A DNA stretch of 36,380 bases from a virus, in the IMG/VR virus record IMGVR_UViG_3300025141_000327, positions 1 through 36,380 of that record, one strand, 5' to 3'. The notes beneath the pieces were generated by a model. That model did no database searches. It was not told where the DNA came from and saw nothing but the letters and a program-made list of their open reading frames with translations. The position numbers and the translations under genes are program-made. Shown here in pieces: positions 1 through 10,065 of the stretch; positions within the stretch are counted from its first letter, which is position 1, and every line of letters starts with the position of its first letter.

Positions 1-1
1 A

Positions 2-928
2 GAGGATGGACTAATTTCTCCTGATACAACTTTTAATGAATGGTTAGTTGATACCGCACCAGATCCTGATCATGATTCAATATATGGCAAACACGCTAAA
101 GGTGGTAGAGCGGGATACCAAGGTGGAGAACTCGTAGAAGATGCATCCATGATCGAAGCAACACCTGCAGGATTGATGGAAGAAAATGTTGAAGAGGTTC
201 AAGGCGAACCCACACGAGAACAACTTGAAGTTTTAGCAATGGAAATTTTCCAATTACGATTAGAAGAATTAGATGAAGAACAATTAATGGTTGTCTATCA
301 AGCGGCAATGGAACAGCAACCAGAAGCAATGGCGATGCAAGAAGACATTCAATTTGCTGCTCAAGGCGGAAGGATTGGGTATGCTGGTGGTTTAGATTAC
401 TATGCTAATTTGTATTCAAACTATGCTCAAGACATGATACAGGCTGGTAATACACCGATGTCCATTGAAGACTTTGTAGAAATGATTAAAGAACAAGAAG
501 GCAGAGCTCAAGGCGGAAGAATCGGAGCACAAGAAGGCGGAGTCATAGGTTCTCATGTTCGAGGCTATACAACCCCTCCCGGTTATAACCAATTTGACTA
601 TCCAAGTGGAGGCGTGCGAGTAGGAAGAGCGGAAGGCGGACTCATGAGTCTTGGTGGTATGGAAAAAGATTATAGAAACGAAGGAGGTTTTGTAGCACTC
701 GGTGGAGAAGAAAAAGCAGATGATGTACCCGCAAGACTTTCTAAAAACGAATTTGTATTCACAGCCGACGCTGTAAGAAATGCAGGCGGCGGGGACATTG
801 ACGCGGGCGCGGCAGTCATGGAAAATGTAATGAATCATTTAGAATCGGGCGGACAGATTTCAGAAGAATCTCAAGGCGCTCAGGGAATGTATAATAATAT
901 GCAACAATTACAAACGAGGATAGAATAA
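2..928 (+). CDS. Gly-rich repeat virion-associated protein (5' partial)
   Basis: The reading frame is already open at base 2, so the true start lies outside the window. The protein holds repeated Gly/Arg motifs such as QGGRIGYAGG and QGGRIGAQEGG, a stretch of EGG/LGG repeats, and a C-terminal segment around PARLSKNEFVFTADAVRNAG. Such a C-terminal segment is common in proteins of the virion module of uncultured marine phages. No enzyme motif is visible. The stop overlaps the next start by one base (TAATG), and three more virion-type genes follow, so a structural or DNA-ejection role is likely but inferred. Exact function unknown. Confidence 0.75.
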   Translation, partial: EDGLISPDTTFNEWLVDTAPDPDHDSIYGKHAKGGRAGYQGGELVEDASMIEATPAGLMEENVEEVQGEPTREQLEVLAMEIFQLRLEELDEEQLMVVYQAAMEQQPEAMAMQEDIQFAAQGGRIGYAGGLDYYANLYSNYAQDMIQAGNTPMSIEDFVEMIKEQEGRAQGGRIGAQEGGVIGSHVRGYTTPPGYNQFDYPSGGVRVGRAEGGLMSLGGMEKDYRNEGGFVALGGEEKADDVPARLSKNEFVFTADAVRNAGGGDIDAGAAVMENVMNHLESGGQISEESQGAQGMYNNMQQLQTRIE

Positions 929-1815
929 TGGCCAACGGATTACCTGATTATTTAGCAGACACAGCAAAAGATTATGCCAAACAGGCAACGGCAACTTATT
1001 CAGTACCGATTGATACCAGTAAATTTACCGGTCAACAATTTGTTGCCGGAGAAGATCCCTTACAAACGTCGGCTATTAATTTAGCTCAACAAGGGGTTGG
1101 ATCTTATACTCCTTATTTAACAGCGGCTCAGGCTAATGTCGGAGCAGCAGACACAGCGCAAGCAGGTCTCGGAGCTTTGACAGGTCCAACAGCTTATCAA
1201 CCTTTCATGTCTCCGTATCAACAAGATGTGATTGATACCTCCCTAGCAGAATTTGACAGACAAGCGCAAATGCGACAGCAACAATTAAGAACTCAGGCAC
1301 TAGGAACAGCGGGTGCCTTTGGCGGAGGACGTGAAGGCGTTCAACAAGCAGAATATCAAACAGGCAGTGATCGAAATCGAGCGCTGCTTCAAGCAGGATT
1401 ATTACAACAAGGTTTTGGTCAAGCACAAATGGGAGCTCAACAAGCTTTCGCGAATCAGCAAGCCATTGCTCAAGGTCAATTAGGATTAGGTCAAGCTCAA
1501 ATGGGTCTTTCTAACTTTCAAAGAGGAGCCCTCGGAGCAGATGTTGGAGCTCTCGGTCAGCTTGGAAGTTTAAGACAAGGACAAGAACAAGCAAGATTAA
1601 CCGCTCAACAACAAGCGGCACAAACGGCAGCTTATGAACCTTACGGAAGATTATCTCAGTATGGTCAAGGCATTACAGGATTAACCGGTGGAGTGGCAGC
1701 AGCCCAATACGCTGAGCCTCAACAACAAAGTCCAAGTGCGCAAGCTTTAAGTACCGCTTTAGGAGTGGGAGGTTTGTACCAAAAAATGTTCCACCCACAA
1801 CCAATGTTCGGGTAA
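928..1815 (+). CDS. Ala/Gln-rich virion protein, function unknown
   Basis: A 295-residue protein dominated by Ala, Gln, Gly and Leu, with low-complexity helical repeats of the QAQMGAQQAFANQQ kind between about residues 110 and 240. There is no signal peptide or catalytic motif. Its composition resembles internal virion or DNA-ejection proteins of podovirus-like phages, which are often long Ala/Gln-rich helices; that parallel is inference. The start overlaps the preceding stop by one base and the next gene begins 5 bases after its stop, so the three are translationally linked. Confidence 0.7.
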   Translation: MANGLPDYLADTAKDYAKQATATYSVPIDTSKFTGQQFVAGEDPLQTSAINLAQQGVGSYTPYLTAAQANVGAADTAQAGLGALTGPTAYQPFMSPYQQDVIDTSLAEFDRQAQMRQQQLRTQALGTAGAFGGGREGVQQAEYQTGSDRNRALLQAGLLQQGFGQAQMGAQQAFANQQAIAQGQLGLGQAQMGLSNFQRGALGADVGALGQLGSLRQGQEQARLTAQQQAAQTAAYEPYGRLSQYGQGITGLTGGVAAAQYAEPQQQSPSAQALSTALGVGGLYQKMFHPQPMFG

Positions 1816-1820
1816 TAATT

Positions 1821-3191
1821 ATGAGAACTTTAAATAGACCGATGTTCAATATGGGTGGTCCCATTAAACAGGGAGTCATGCATGGTATTAGAGAACCTTA
1901 TAAAGGTGGCGGTGCTGCCCTTGTAGGAAACCCAGCTTTTCCTAAAACAGGAGGCAGGGAACATCACTTTACATGGATACCATCAGCAGCCCAAGGAATT
2001 GCAAGAGTAGCTCCATGGGCGATGAAATTGGGTAGAGGTCTTAAAACAGGAAGAGCTTTTCCTGCTGGAAAAATGGGTGCATGGGGAAGATTAAAAAATA
2101 TAATGTCTCCTAGCGGAAGATTTAGAGATTATAAAGGAAAAATTCCTTTAGGAGGAACTGGAACAACGAGAGGACAGTTAGTTCCTTATGGAGCAGGCGT
2201 GGATACAAGCGGTAAAATGGGTCTATGGCAATCTTTAAAAGACCCTACAAGATTAGGTATGGCCATAAGAGAAAATCCTCTTACCTCTCTAGGTCTAGGA
2301 TATACCGCTTTAGGTGTACCTAGAAACGTACCCGATATATTGGGTGCAGGATGGGATGCAACAAAATGGACTGGAAGAAAAGTTAGAGATCAAATTTTTG
2401 GAGATACTTTTAAAGAACCACCTCCTCCTACAGGCGTAACGCTTCCAGGTGGCGGAGAAACTTCCAAAGGTAGCGGAGCCGCATATTATTCCAAAGCAGG
2501 AAAAGGAGAATTAAAACCATTAACAAAAGCTCAGCAAGAAAAATGGGCTGACGCTCAAAGAGGCAAACGTTTAAATAATCTTTTAGACATCATGGGTTAT
2601 GACCGATCCAAGAAGACAGCGATCGCGGATGCCTTAATCGATGCAAGTAAAATTGTAAGCGATAGAGGAACGTTAGATAAAAAAAATATTACAAGAGATT
2701 TAATTAACCCAATCATTCAAGCAACAAGTAAACGACTTGATAAACCAGATCAAATTAGAGAAGCCGTAGGTCTGATGATGGCTAAAGGTGAAATCGAAAA
2801 AGATTTATATAAATGGAAACCAGGAACTCATTTAAAGAACGCACAAGACATGGCGGATACATTAGGTATCCCTCTTGAAGAAGCATTCAATAGAATTACA
2901 AGTCAAGCTAGTACTCTAGGACAAGAGCTGCAAGCATTACAAGTCCTTAAGAAAAGTACGGCTCTAACAGCTACTGATATTGAAAAACAAACTCGTATTT
3001 GGGCCAACAAAACAGGCAAAGAATTTAAAGAAGTAATCACTACAGAAATGCTCAAAGGTAAAGAGGATAAGGATCCTGTCGAAATAGTACAGGCTCTTCT
3101 TACAGGGGATGCTACGAAAGATGATGGCTTCTATCAAGTAGGTACAGATGTAATAGAAGTTAGAAATGGCGTTCCTAAGCAGGAATGGTAG
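1821..3191 (+). CDS. Hypothetical virion-module protein
   Basis: A 456-residue protein I cannot assign. The N-terminal 170 residues are Gly/Arg/Lys rich, with short motifs such as MFNMGGPIKQGVMHGIREPYK like those in the first gene. A Pro/Gly linker lies near residues 190-215, and the C-terminal half is charged and predicted helical (about residues 235-440). It lies between an Ala/Gln-rich protein and the 1360-residue protein in a tight operon, which fits an ejected or virion-internal component. There are no transmembrane segments and no recognised enzymatic motif. Confidence 0.65.
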   Translation: MRTLNRPMFNMGGPIKQGVMHGIREPYKGGGAALVGNPAFPKTGGREHHFTWIPSAAQGIARVAPWAMKLGRGLKTGRAFPAGKMGAWGRLKNIMSPSGRFRDYKGKIPLGGTGTTRGQLVPYGAGVDTSGKMGLWQSLKDPTRLGMAIRENPLTSLGLGYTALGVPRNVPDILGAGWDATKWTGRKVRDQIFGDTFKEPPPPTGVTLPGGGETSKGSGAAYYSKAGKGELKPLTKAQQEKWADAQRGKRLNNLLDIMGYDRSKKTAIADALIDASKIVSDRGTLDKKNITRDLINPIIQATSKRLDKPDQIREAVGLMMAKGEIEKDLYKWKPGTHLKNAQDMADTLGIPLEEAFNRITSQASTLGQELQALQVLKKSTALTATDIEKQTRIWANKTGKEFKEVITTEMLKGKEDKDPVEIVQALLTGDATKDDGFYQVGTDVIEVRNGVPKQEW

Positions 3192-3199
3192 GAGGATAA

Positions 3200-6100
3200 A
3201 TGGCCAAGTCCTTTGCAGAAGTCTATGGAGGTCAAGATTCAGGACCCAATAATAAGGTAGGTACTTTTGAATCCATGCTCGCAGGTGTGGGTTCCGGTCT
3301 TATCGCAATTCCAAAAGGTTTATTTTCACTCGGTGCAACGCTTCTGGATCTTGGAGTCGATTCAGGTAAAGCCGCTGAAGTTGAAAAATGGTTTGACGAT
3401 CTAACCGAATGGGATGAGAAAGCAGAAGCCACAGCCGCAGGAAAAATTACAGAACTTTTAGTTAACATTGGTATCCCCGGAGGAGTTGGGTTTAAAGTCG
3501 CTAGTGGAATAGCTAAGCAAGCGATGCTCGCTTCTAAAACGGGTAAGTATCTCAAACTAAATACCCCTACACTTAAAGAAGGAGTTAAGAAAGCTGCCGA
3601 GCTTAATGCGAAAGGTAAGACCAATCGATTTTTTGCAGGGGCAGTAGGCGGAGGTTTAGCTGAAGGAGTTTTTATTGGCGACGTTGAAAAAGCAGGAAGT
3701 TTTGGAGATTTAATGGGAGGTCCCACTGAGATTAATAGAGGCGATGACCCTGATGCCGTAAGAGATTTATTAAATAGAGTTAAGTTCGGAACAGAAGGAG
3801 CTTTGTTCACCGGTATTTTAGGTGGTCTAGGAGTAGGAATTAAAAAAGTAGCTTTCCGGAACTCTAAATTAGATGTTGTGAATAGTAAGCTCGATCGATT
3901 GATCGATAAGGTTGCTTCAGGGTTCAGGGCACGAAGCGGAAAGGATCCTATCTTCTTTGATATGGAAAGAACCACTAAGGGGCTCAGTGCTGGAGACGCA
4001 GCTCTCGCTAAAAATGCTTCTAGAGAAGTAGACACAACCATCGACGCAATCTTTGCTCCATGGAGAACTATAGCGAATAAACAAACAGCTGCAGAGAGAA
4101 AAACCATGTTAGCAGAAATTCAAAAGCTACTTTTATCTGGGGACCCTAAAATCGTACCTCTCCCAGACAGAAGAGTCTTAAACGCTGCGGGTAGAGAATT
4201 ACATAAAATGCGCGGAGGTGTGGATGAAACAGCGGAACAATTTATAGAAAAAATAAATAAAAATTCTTTAGATAAATATACTGACATCAAAAGGGGAGGA
4301 TTCAAAGCAGAGTTTGGAGATTTAAATCCTAAATTAAGAGATGAAGTAGGAGAAAAACTAATGAAGGCCGGAGCAAGTGATGAACAAGTCAAAAGTATTC
4401 TGGGAAATTTAAGTGCTATTAGAACCAGATGGTCAGACTTATTTACTAAGCTCGGACGGACTCTAGAGCCAGAAGAACTGGCAGAATTTAAAAAATACTT
4501 TGGAAATAAATTTTCAGGTTACTTGGGAGCCACGTATGATATTTTTCAAAATAAATCTATCATTCCATGGTTAAGATACAAACCCACTGCTGAAGCGATT
4601 GAAGAAACGAAACAAGTGTTCATGAAGAGCGCGCGAGACGCAGGAGAAACACTCACTGACTTGCAAGCCGAACAACACGTTGCAAATATATTAGTGGAGG
4701 GAGGACACATGCTTCCTAAGGGAATGAGAATGGATAAACCTACCGATGCGATCTTTAAAGTTCCAAAGTTCTTTGTAAACCGTACGGTTTTAAAAGAAGC
4801 TGCCACTAAAAGAGGAAGTCCTTTAATTTCAATAGGCGATGTTAAAGATCCTGAAATAAGAAAAGTTTTTGAAACACTTTTAGGTAAGCAATACGATCCA
4901 ATGCAAACCATGATTGGAGGGATGGCTAAGCTTTCAATCATTGCACGAAGAAATATTTTCTTTGATGACCTGATGAAAAAGAATGACGACCTCATAGCCA
5001 CAGGCAAGAAGCCTTTATTCGTTCAATCAAACGAAGAAGCACTAGGTGTTTGGGGTGCGGGAGGAAGCAGACAAATTCGAGTGGACCAAGCTAGAACACT
5101 AGCCGTTGAATCGAAAGCAGGAGCGTCTAATCCTTTCCAAAGAGATGGTCGACCTTTGTATGCCTCTAATGGGGTAGCTGATGCTTTGGAACAGGCTTCA
5201 TTATCTCTGGATGGCAGTGGACCATTGATGAGAATGTATGAAAGTTTAGTTCTTTGGCCTAAAGCAACATCACAGATTGCTAAAACCATTCTATCACCGG
5301 TTACTCATGCCCGTAATTTTATTAGTGCCGCATCCTTTGCCGCAGCCAATGGAATTCTTCCGGTTCATGTTGGAAAGGTACCTATCACTATAGGGGGAAA
5401 AGAAACTCTCGAAAACCCTATAAAATTAGCGTACTCGGCCCTACAGACCGGGCTCAAGGGAACACGACAACAAAATGAATTATATGAAAGGCTTTTAGAA
5501 CTGGGGGTTGTAAATTCTAATGTAAGACTCGGAGATCTATCAAGACTTTTAAGAGATGTTAACTTCGGAGAGACGATGACTTCGGACAAAGGCTTAAGAC
5601 TTTTACTCAAACCTTTATCAAAATTAAAATCCGTAGGTCAGGATCTATACACCGCTGAAGATGACTTCTGGAAAATTTACTCCTGGGCCATAGAAAAATC
5701 TAGAATTGCTAAAGCTTTTGAGAAGCAAGGTTTAGTTCGAGGTAAATACTTCACAGATTCTACGGGTAAATCAGTACGACTCACCGAAGACTGGTTGGAA
5801 AGAGAAGCTGCGGACATTGTAAAGAACAATATTCCTAACTATGATTTTGTCCCCGATTTTATTAAGAGCTTACGTAGACTTCCTATCGGAAATTTCGTAG
5901 CGTTCCCTGCAGAAATTGCAAGAACAGGAACGAACATTGTAAGAAGAGCTTTACACGAAATCAATTCCACGATTACCCTAGCAAATGGTAAAGTTGTTAA
6001 ACCTTTTGAAACGATTGGTTACACAAGACTCTTTGGCTTTGGAGCTACAGTCGCAGCGATTCCTTATGCAACGACTAAAGTATTCCAAGGAATCTATGAT

Positions 6101-7282
6101 GTGACGAACGACGAACGAGATGCCATTAGAAGATACGCTGCGAAATGGTCCAAGAATTCTACCCTTCTTCCTATGAAAGATGAAGAAGGAAACTTTAAGT
6201 ACATTGATTATAGTCATGCCAATGCATACGATACTTTAACCAGACCGATTCAATCGGTCATTAATTCTGTAGCCGATGGACGTACCGACAACGATGGAAT
6301 GATGGATGATTTTATGAGAGGTATGTTCGTAGCCATGAAAGAATTTGGTGAGCCTTTCGTCAGTGAAGCTATTTGGACAGAAGCGGCGATGGATGTTTTA
6401 CCTATCATGGGAAGAGGTGGAAGAACTATAGATGGCGTTGAAATTTATAGTGATAAAGATACCGATGGAACCAAAGCTAGTAAGGTCATGGCTCATCTTG
6501 TTAAAGCTCAAATGCCTTTCTCGATGACTCAACTTAAACGACTGGATCAATCGATTGAAGCCGTCGATGTTTTAACTAAAGGGAAATATGATGAGCGGGG
6601 CATGACCTATGAATTCGGTGACGAGTTTGGAGGACTCTTTGGCTTCAGAGCAATTAAAGTAGATCCCGGTCGATCGATCAAATATAAAGTTGCTGATTAT
6701 AAAAGAGGGGTGAGAGAGTCAGGGGGTTTATTTACCCGAGTAAGTTTAAAAGGTGGACCGATAGAACCAAGAGAAATTGTAGATGCTTATATCAATGCGA
6801 ACCGAGCTTTGTTCGGAGTCAAGCAAGAGTTTAAACAAGATATCGATGCAGCCAGACTCTTAGGAATTTCTGAAGAAGATTTTAATACCGGTGTAGATAT
6901 TTCCAACGTAGAACTTGGAGCTATTGATAATGATGTCTTTAGACCTATGAATGTTTCTGCAAATGTTCGAGAGGCATTTCAACGTAATGCAGATGCGATA
7001 GGAGTATCCAATCCTTTAGACGCAGCAGGACCCGTCATTGCAGAGATTCAAGCACAATTGGCTGAGATCCCTTTGAACATAGGAAAGTTTCCTAACATAG
7101 AAAACCCAATGATGCCTAGCGTCTCGGAGCCGGGAATGCTCCCTAATATCAATATGGATGCTTTAAATTTACCGAGTCTAAATCCCCAGGCGGTCACAAA
7201 TCAAACTGGAAATATTCCATATAATCAGATGACAGATACACAAAAACGTGCATACTATGACCAAATATTCGGTCGAGGTTAA
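3200..7282 (+). CDS. Very large internal virion (DNA-ejection type) protein
   Basis: At 1360 residues this is the longest gene in the window. A perfect AGGAGG ribosome-binding site precedes the ATG. The length matches the giant ejected proteins of podoviruses (T7 gp16 is about 1300 residues), and it sits just before the lysis genes, but I see no lysozyme or transglycosylase motif. Visible parts are a Gly/Ala-rich hydrophobic N-terminal region (about residues 25-60), further Gly/Ala-rich stretches near 140-160 and 195-215, long charged helices, and an Asn/Pro-rich C-terminus after residue 1270. Ejection-channel or core protein is the best guess, by size, position and composition only. Confidence 0.65.
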   Translation: MAKSFAEVYGGQDSGPNNKVGTFESMLAGVGSGLIAIPKGLFSLGATLLDLGVDSGKAAEVEKWFDDLTEWDEKAEATAAGKITELLVNIGIPGGVGFKVASGIAKQAMLASKTGKYLKLNTPTLKEGVKKAAELNAKGKTNRFFAGAVGGGLAEGVFIGDVEKAGSFGDLMGGPTEINRGDDPDAVRDLLNRVKFGTEGALFTGILGGLGVGIKKVAFRNSKLDVVNSKLDRLIDKVASGFRARSGKDPIFFDMERTTKGLSAGDAALAKNASREVDTTIDAIFAPWRTIANKQTAAERKTMLAEIQKLLLSGDPKIVPLPDRRVLNAAGRELHKMRGGVDETAEQFIEKINKNSLDKYTDIKRGGFKAEFGDLNPKLRDEVGEKLMKAGASDEQVKSILGNLSAIRTRWSDLFTKLGRTLEPEELAEFKKYFGNKFSGYLGATYDIFQNKSIIPWLRYKPTAEAIEETKQVFMKSARDAGETLTDLQAEQHVANILVEGGHMLPKGMRMDKPTDAIFKVPKFFVNRTVLKEAATKRGSPLISIGDVKDPEIRKVFETLLGKQYDPMQTMIGGMAKLSIIARRNIFFDDLMKKNDDLIATGKKPLFVQSNEEALGVWGAGGSRQIRVDQARTLAVESKAGASNPFQRDGRPLYASNGVADALEQASLSLDGSGPLMRMYESLVLWPKATSQIAKTILSPVTHARNFISAASFAAANGILPVHVGKVPITIGGKETLENPIKLAYSALQTGLKGTRQQNELYERLLELGVVNSNVRLGDLSRLLRDVNFGETMTSDKGLRLLLKPLSKLKSVGQDLYTAEDDFWKIYSWAIEKSRIAKAFEKQGLVRGKYFTDSTGKSVRLTEDWLEREAADIVKNNIPNYDFVPDFIKSLRRLPIGNFVAFPAEIARTGTNIVRRALHEINSTITLANGKVVKPFETIGYTRLFGFGATVAAIPYATTKVFQGIYDVTNDERDAIRRYAAKWSKNSTLLPMKDEEGNFKYIDYSHANAYDTLTRPIQSVINSVADGRTDNDGMMDDFMRGMFVAMKEFGEPFVSEAIWTEAAMDVLPIMGRGGRTIDGVEIYSDKDTDGTKASKVMAHLVKAQMPFSMTQLKRLDQSIEAVDVLTKGKYDERGMTYEFGDEFGGLFGFRAIKVDPGRSIKYKVADYKRGVRESGGLFTRVSLKGGPIEPREIVDAYINANRALFGVKQEFKQDIDAARLLGISEEDFNTGVDISNVELGAIDNDVFRPMNVSANVREAFQRNADAIGVSNPLDAAGPVIAEIQAQLAEIPLNIGKFPNIENPMMPSVSEPGMLPNINMDALNLPSLNPQAVTNQTGNIPYNQMTDTQKRAYYDQIFGRG

Positions 7283-7288
7283 AAAATT

Positions 7289-7507
7289 ATGACGCCCAAA
7301 ACGACTAGAGAACATATTATAAGTTTGCATGGCCATGTAACCGGCTTGAAGAAGGATATTGCAAGCATCAAAACCAATCATTTAAAGCACATGAATAATG
7401 ATATTAGAGGCTTGGGCTCTAAGATAGACAAAATCTATTGGATTCTTTTAGCGACAGTAGGAGCTGTTGCTTTTCAATTAATTAATCTGTTAATTAAAAC
7501 TATTTAA
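7289..7507 (+). CDS. Holin-like small membrane protein (XhlA-type layout)
   Basis: A 72-residue protein with a polar, helical N-terminal half (spaced Lys/His/Asn, heptad-like from residue 10 to 45) and one C-terminal transmembrane helix, about residues 49-69 (IYWILLATVGAVAFQLINLL). This coiled-coil-then-TM layout is that of XhlA-like phage proteins that work with lysis enzymes. It overlaps by one base the start of the endolysin gene, which strongly supports a lysis role. Whether it is the holin itself or an accessory membrane factor cannot be decided from sequence. Confidence 0.6.
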   Translation: MTPKTTREHIISLHGHVTGLKKDIASIKTNHLKHMNNDIRGLGSKIDKIYWILLATVGAVAFQLINLLIKTI

Positions 7508-8004
7508 TGAAACTATCTAAAAATTTTAGTTTGGCTGAAATGACCAAGTCTCAAACAGCGCTCAGAATGGGTATGGATAATAACCCTAGTGAGGATGAGG
7601 TAGAGAACCTCAGATTGCTCTGTGAGAGGGTCCTACAGCCCGTTAGAGACCATTTTAACCACACTGTGAGTATCTCCTCAGGATATCGTAACGAAATTTT
7701 ATCACGTAGGATAGGGAGCAGCTCATCCAGCCAGCATTGTAAGGGGGAAGCAGCGGACTTCGAGATCTTTGGAGTCCCTAATAATGAAGTCAGTGATTGG
7801 ATCAAAGAGAACCTAATGTTCGACCAACTCATCCTCGAATACTGGGAACCTGGGCAGCCTAACTCGGGCTGGGTGCACGTAAGCTATAAGAAAGAAATAA
7901 ATAGTAATAGAAAGTCATACTTGATGGCTATTAAAAACCCAGACACAGGCAAAACTTCTTACAAACCTATCCTGGGCTTGTCGACGGATCGCTACGTAAA
8001 GTAA
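7507..8004 (+). CDS. Peptidase M15A-family endolysin
   Basis: A 165-residue zinc peptidase of the M15A (D-Ala-D-Ala carboxypeptidase-like) family, used by phages to cut peptidoglycan cross-links. The family signature is clear: SSGYR near residue 57, SQHCKGEAADF at 75-85 giving zinc ligands H77 and D84, and WVHVSY at 122-127 giving the third ligand H124. There is no signal peptide, so export would depend on the holin-like protein encoded just upstream (one-base overlap). Length is normal for a single-domain enzyme with no separate cell-wall-binding domain. It closes the late plus-strand operon; the next genes are convergent. Confidence 0.9.
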   Translation: MKLSKNFSLAEMTKSQTALRMGMDNNPSEDEVENLRLLCERVLQPVRDHFNHTVSISSGYRNEILSRRIGSSSSSQHCKGEAADFEIFGVPNNEVSDWIKENLMFDQLILEYWEPGQPNSGWVHVSYKKEINSNRKSYLMAIKNPDTGKTSYKPILGLSTDRYVK

Positions 8005-8059
8005 AAAAACCGAAAAAATTTCTAAGCAACTTTTTACTACACTCCCAGAAAATGTAGGA

Positions 8060-8635
8060 TTAAATATATCCTAACCAACCGGTTAAAATATATTTTTCAT
8101 GGTCCTGGGTGATTTGACCTTTGTGCGTATGGGTGAAATCTGGAGGCCAAATTAAGGTAAGTCCTTTTTCTGCGGGTATCGTAAGATCTTGATATTTAAA
8201 ATGGGTACCGGCTTCAGGGACCGTATTTAAAAAAGTCATAAAGACTAAACAGCGGTTCTCTTTGCCTTCTCTTTCACAATGCCAAATTTTAAATCCTTGC
8301 CCTGGTTTATAGTATTGGATTTGAGGAGATTCAATCATTCCAAATTTAGAAAAATTTTGAACTTCTGGATATTTATCTTCATACTTATGAACCGCTTCCT
8401 CTAAATACTTTCTGTATATTATAAATAAAGGATCATTATACTTTGGATCAATAGCGATTTCGGTAGAGTCTTTTTGTTCAGGATCGACTTTTAAAGGAGG
8501 AGGTCCAACGACACCGGCAGATTGATTCTTAGGATGAGCTTTAAAAATTTCGATAAGGCCATCACAAATATTAGCAGGAATATACCATCCCCCGATACAC
8601 GTATTTGTAGGTAAAACATATTCTTTTAAATCCAT
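8060..8635 (-). CDS. 2OG-Fe(II) oxygenase (prolyl 4-hydroxylase-like)
   Basis: A 191-residue member of the 2-oxoglutarate/Fe(II) dioxygenase superfamily. The double-stranded beta-helix core is at about residues 100-191: metal ligands H119 and E121 in WHCE, distal H171 in HTHKG, and a basic residue 10 positions later (K181 in KYILTGW) placed to bind 2-oxoglutarate. The first acidic ligand is Glu (HxE) rather than the usual HxD. Phage members of this family are common in marine viruses, with targets (protein, DNA base or sugar) generally unknown. The start overlaps the end of the SNF2 helicase gene by 10 bases, so the two are co-transcribed leftward. Confidence 0.82.
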   Translation of the reverse strand: MDLKEYVLPTNTCIGGWYIPANICDGLIEIFKAHPKNQSAGVVGPPPLKVDPEQKDSTEIAIDPKYNDPLFIIYRKYLEEAVHKYEDKYPEVQNFSKFGMIESPQIQYYKPGQGFKIWHCEREGKENRCLVFMTFLNTVPEAGTHFKYQDLTIPAEKGLTLIWPPDFTHTHKGQITQDHEKYILTGWLGYI

Positions 8636-10056
8636 GCTTTTAATTCTTCCCCCATAATTTTAGTGGCGATATTAACTTTTTTTCTAAGTGCTTTAACGAT
8701 TCTTTCATCAACGGTATCTTCTACCATAAGATCAATATACGTCATTGGAAAATGTTGACCAATTCTATCGATACGTGCTTCTGATTGTTGGCGTTTTTCT
8801 AAGTCATAACCATTAGAATAATAAATCATTGTACTGGCAGCCGTCAGCGTGATACCATACCCGCCAGTTTGTGTAGTTCCTACAAAAAACCTACATTCAT
8901 CATCATTTTGAAATTTCTCTATGTTTTGCTGTCTTTCCGAAGCAGGTGTTAGACCATAATAAGTTACCACAGAGTTATCCCCATACTCTTTTTTAAGATG
9001 TTTCACAATTGTTTCTACATCGTACTGGTAATGTGCCCAAATTACAACTTTTCGATTTATTTCTTCTAAGGTGTCGAGTAATTCCGTGATTCGATTATTT
9101 TTTATATCTTTGATACTTCCGTCATCCGCTGTGAAATGTCCACAATTAATTTGTTGTAGTCTCATAAGCTGGGTCAAAACAGTGGCTGTTGTCATATGCT
9201 TTCCTTCCATTTCTGCCATCGCTAGATGTTTCATTTGTTTGTAAATCTTTTCTTGTTCTGGAGATAATTTAACAATTCTTTTCATATAAGTTTTAGGGGG
9301 TAGATCCAAACAATCATCTTTCAAAACCCTAAAAGAAAAAGGCTTTAATTTTTCGGATAATTCACTCAAATTGCGGTAACCCACTACAATTTGAACGGAA
9401 CGTCCTCCAAAATTAGCAGTTCTCATGACTGCGTAACGTGTTCTAAAAGTATAATAAGAAGTATGACCCAAAAGCTCAGGCTCTAAAAAATCACATTGTT
9501 TATATAGATCTAATGGAGACTTAGTCACCGGCGATCCTGTTAGGATTCTTCTATATTTAGCACGAGGAGCTAATTTACATATATTTTTAGTTCTTTTAGC
9601 GTCAGGATTTTTTATCGTCGTACTTTCGTCAATCGCCATTAAGGTATTATGGCAATTCAAGAATTTCTCTGCAAAATCAACCCCTTTTGGAGTTGAAAAA
9701 GCTTCTACATTCATAATTAAAATATGAAGGTCCTCTCCTGTTTTGAACAAGGTTCCTAGTTTCTTGGATTGACCCTTAGTAATATTGGCTTGCCACAATA
9801 CAGGCTTATTTTCAATATGGTCTGGTAAATGAGTAGGAATTTCTTGGTTGTACCAGGTTCCGACTACTCCTTTGGGAGCTATAATTAAAGCTCCATCTAT
9901 TTTTCCTTGATCGTAGAGCATAGCTATATTATCCAGAAGCACTTTAGATTTACCTGTCCCCATTTCCATAAAATAGGCAAAATAAGATTTTTCCCAGGAA
10001 AGCTTCAAAGCTTTCACCTGATGATTATATGGCTTCGTCTTAAATTTATAATTCAT
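8626..10056 (-). CDS. SNF2-type DEAD/DEAH superfamily 2 helicase
   Basis: A 476-residue ATPase with the two RecA-like lobes of SNF2-family SF2 enzymes: Walker A MGTGKS at residues 32-37, a Walker B variant DES at 143-145 followed by TTIKN, ILTGSP as motif III, and in the second lobe the SEARIDRIGQ motif VI followed by a VDERI segment. It has no extra nuclease or targeting domain and is short for the family, like other phage versions. Such proteins are thought to remodel DNA or displace bound proteins during phage replication; the exact role is unproven. Its promoter overlaps the divergent plus-strand promoter, in a 45-bp intergenic space. Confidence 0.88.
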   Translation of the reverse strand: MNYKFKTKPYNHQVKALKLSWEKSYFAYFMEMGTGKSKVLLDNIAMLYDQGKIDGALIIAPKGVVGTWYNQEIPTHLPDHIENKPVLWQANITKGQSKKLGTLFKTGEDLHILIMNVEAFSTPKGVDFAEKFLNCHNTLMAIDESTTIKNPDAKRTKNICKLAPRAKYRRILTGSPVTKSPLDLYKQCDFLEPELLGHTSYYTFRTRYAVMRTANFGGRSVQIVVGYRNLSELSEKLKPFSFRVLKDDCLDLPPKTYMKRIVKLSPEQEKIYKQMKHLAMAEMEGKHMTTATVLTQLMRLQQINCGHFTADDGSIKDIKNNRITELLDTLEEINRKVVIWAHYQYDVETIVKHLKKEYGDNSVVTYYGLTPASERQQNIEKFQNDDECRFFVGTTQTGGYGITLTAASTMIYYSNGYDLEKRQQSEARIDRIGQHFPMTYIDLMVEDTVDERIVKALRKKVNIATKIMGEELKAWI

Positions 10057-10065
10057 TTTTCTTTC

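Noticed and set aside
3232-4107. 291-residue minus-strand open frame
   Set aside because: It lies wholly inside the 1360-residue plus-strand gene, has no ribosome site or promoter, and its Ser/Pro/Leu composition is that of an antisense shadow.
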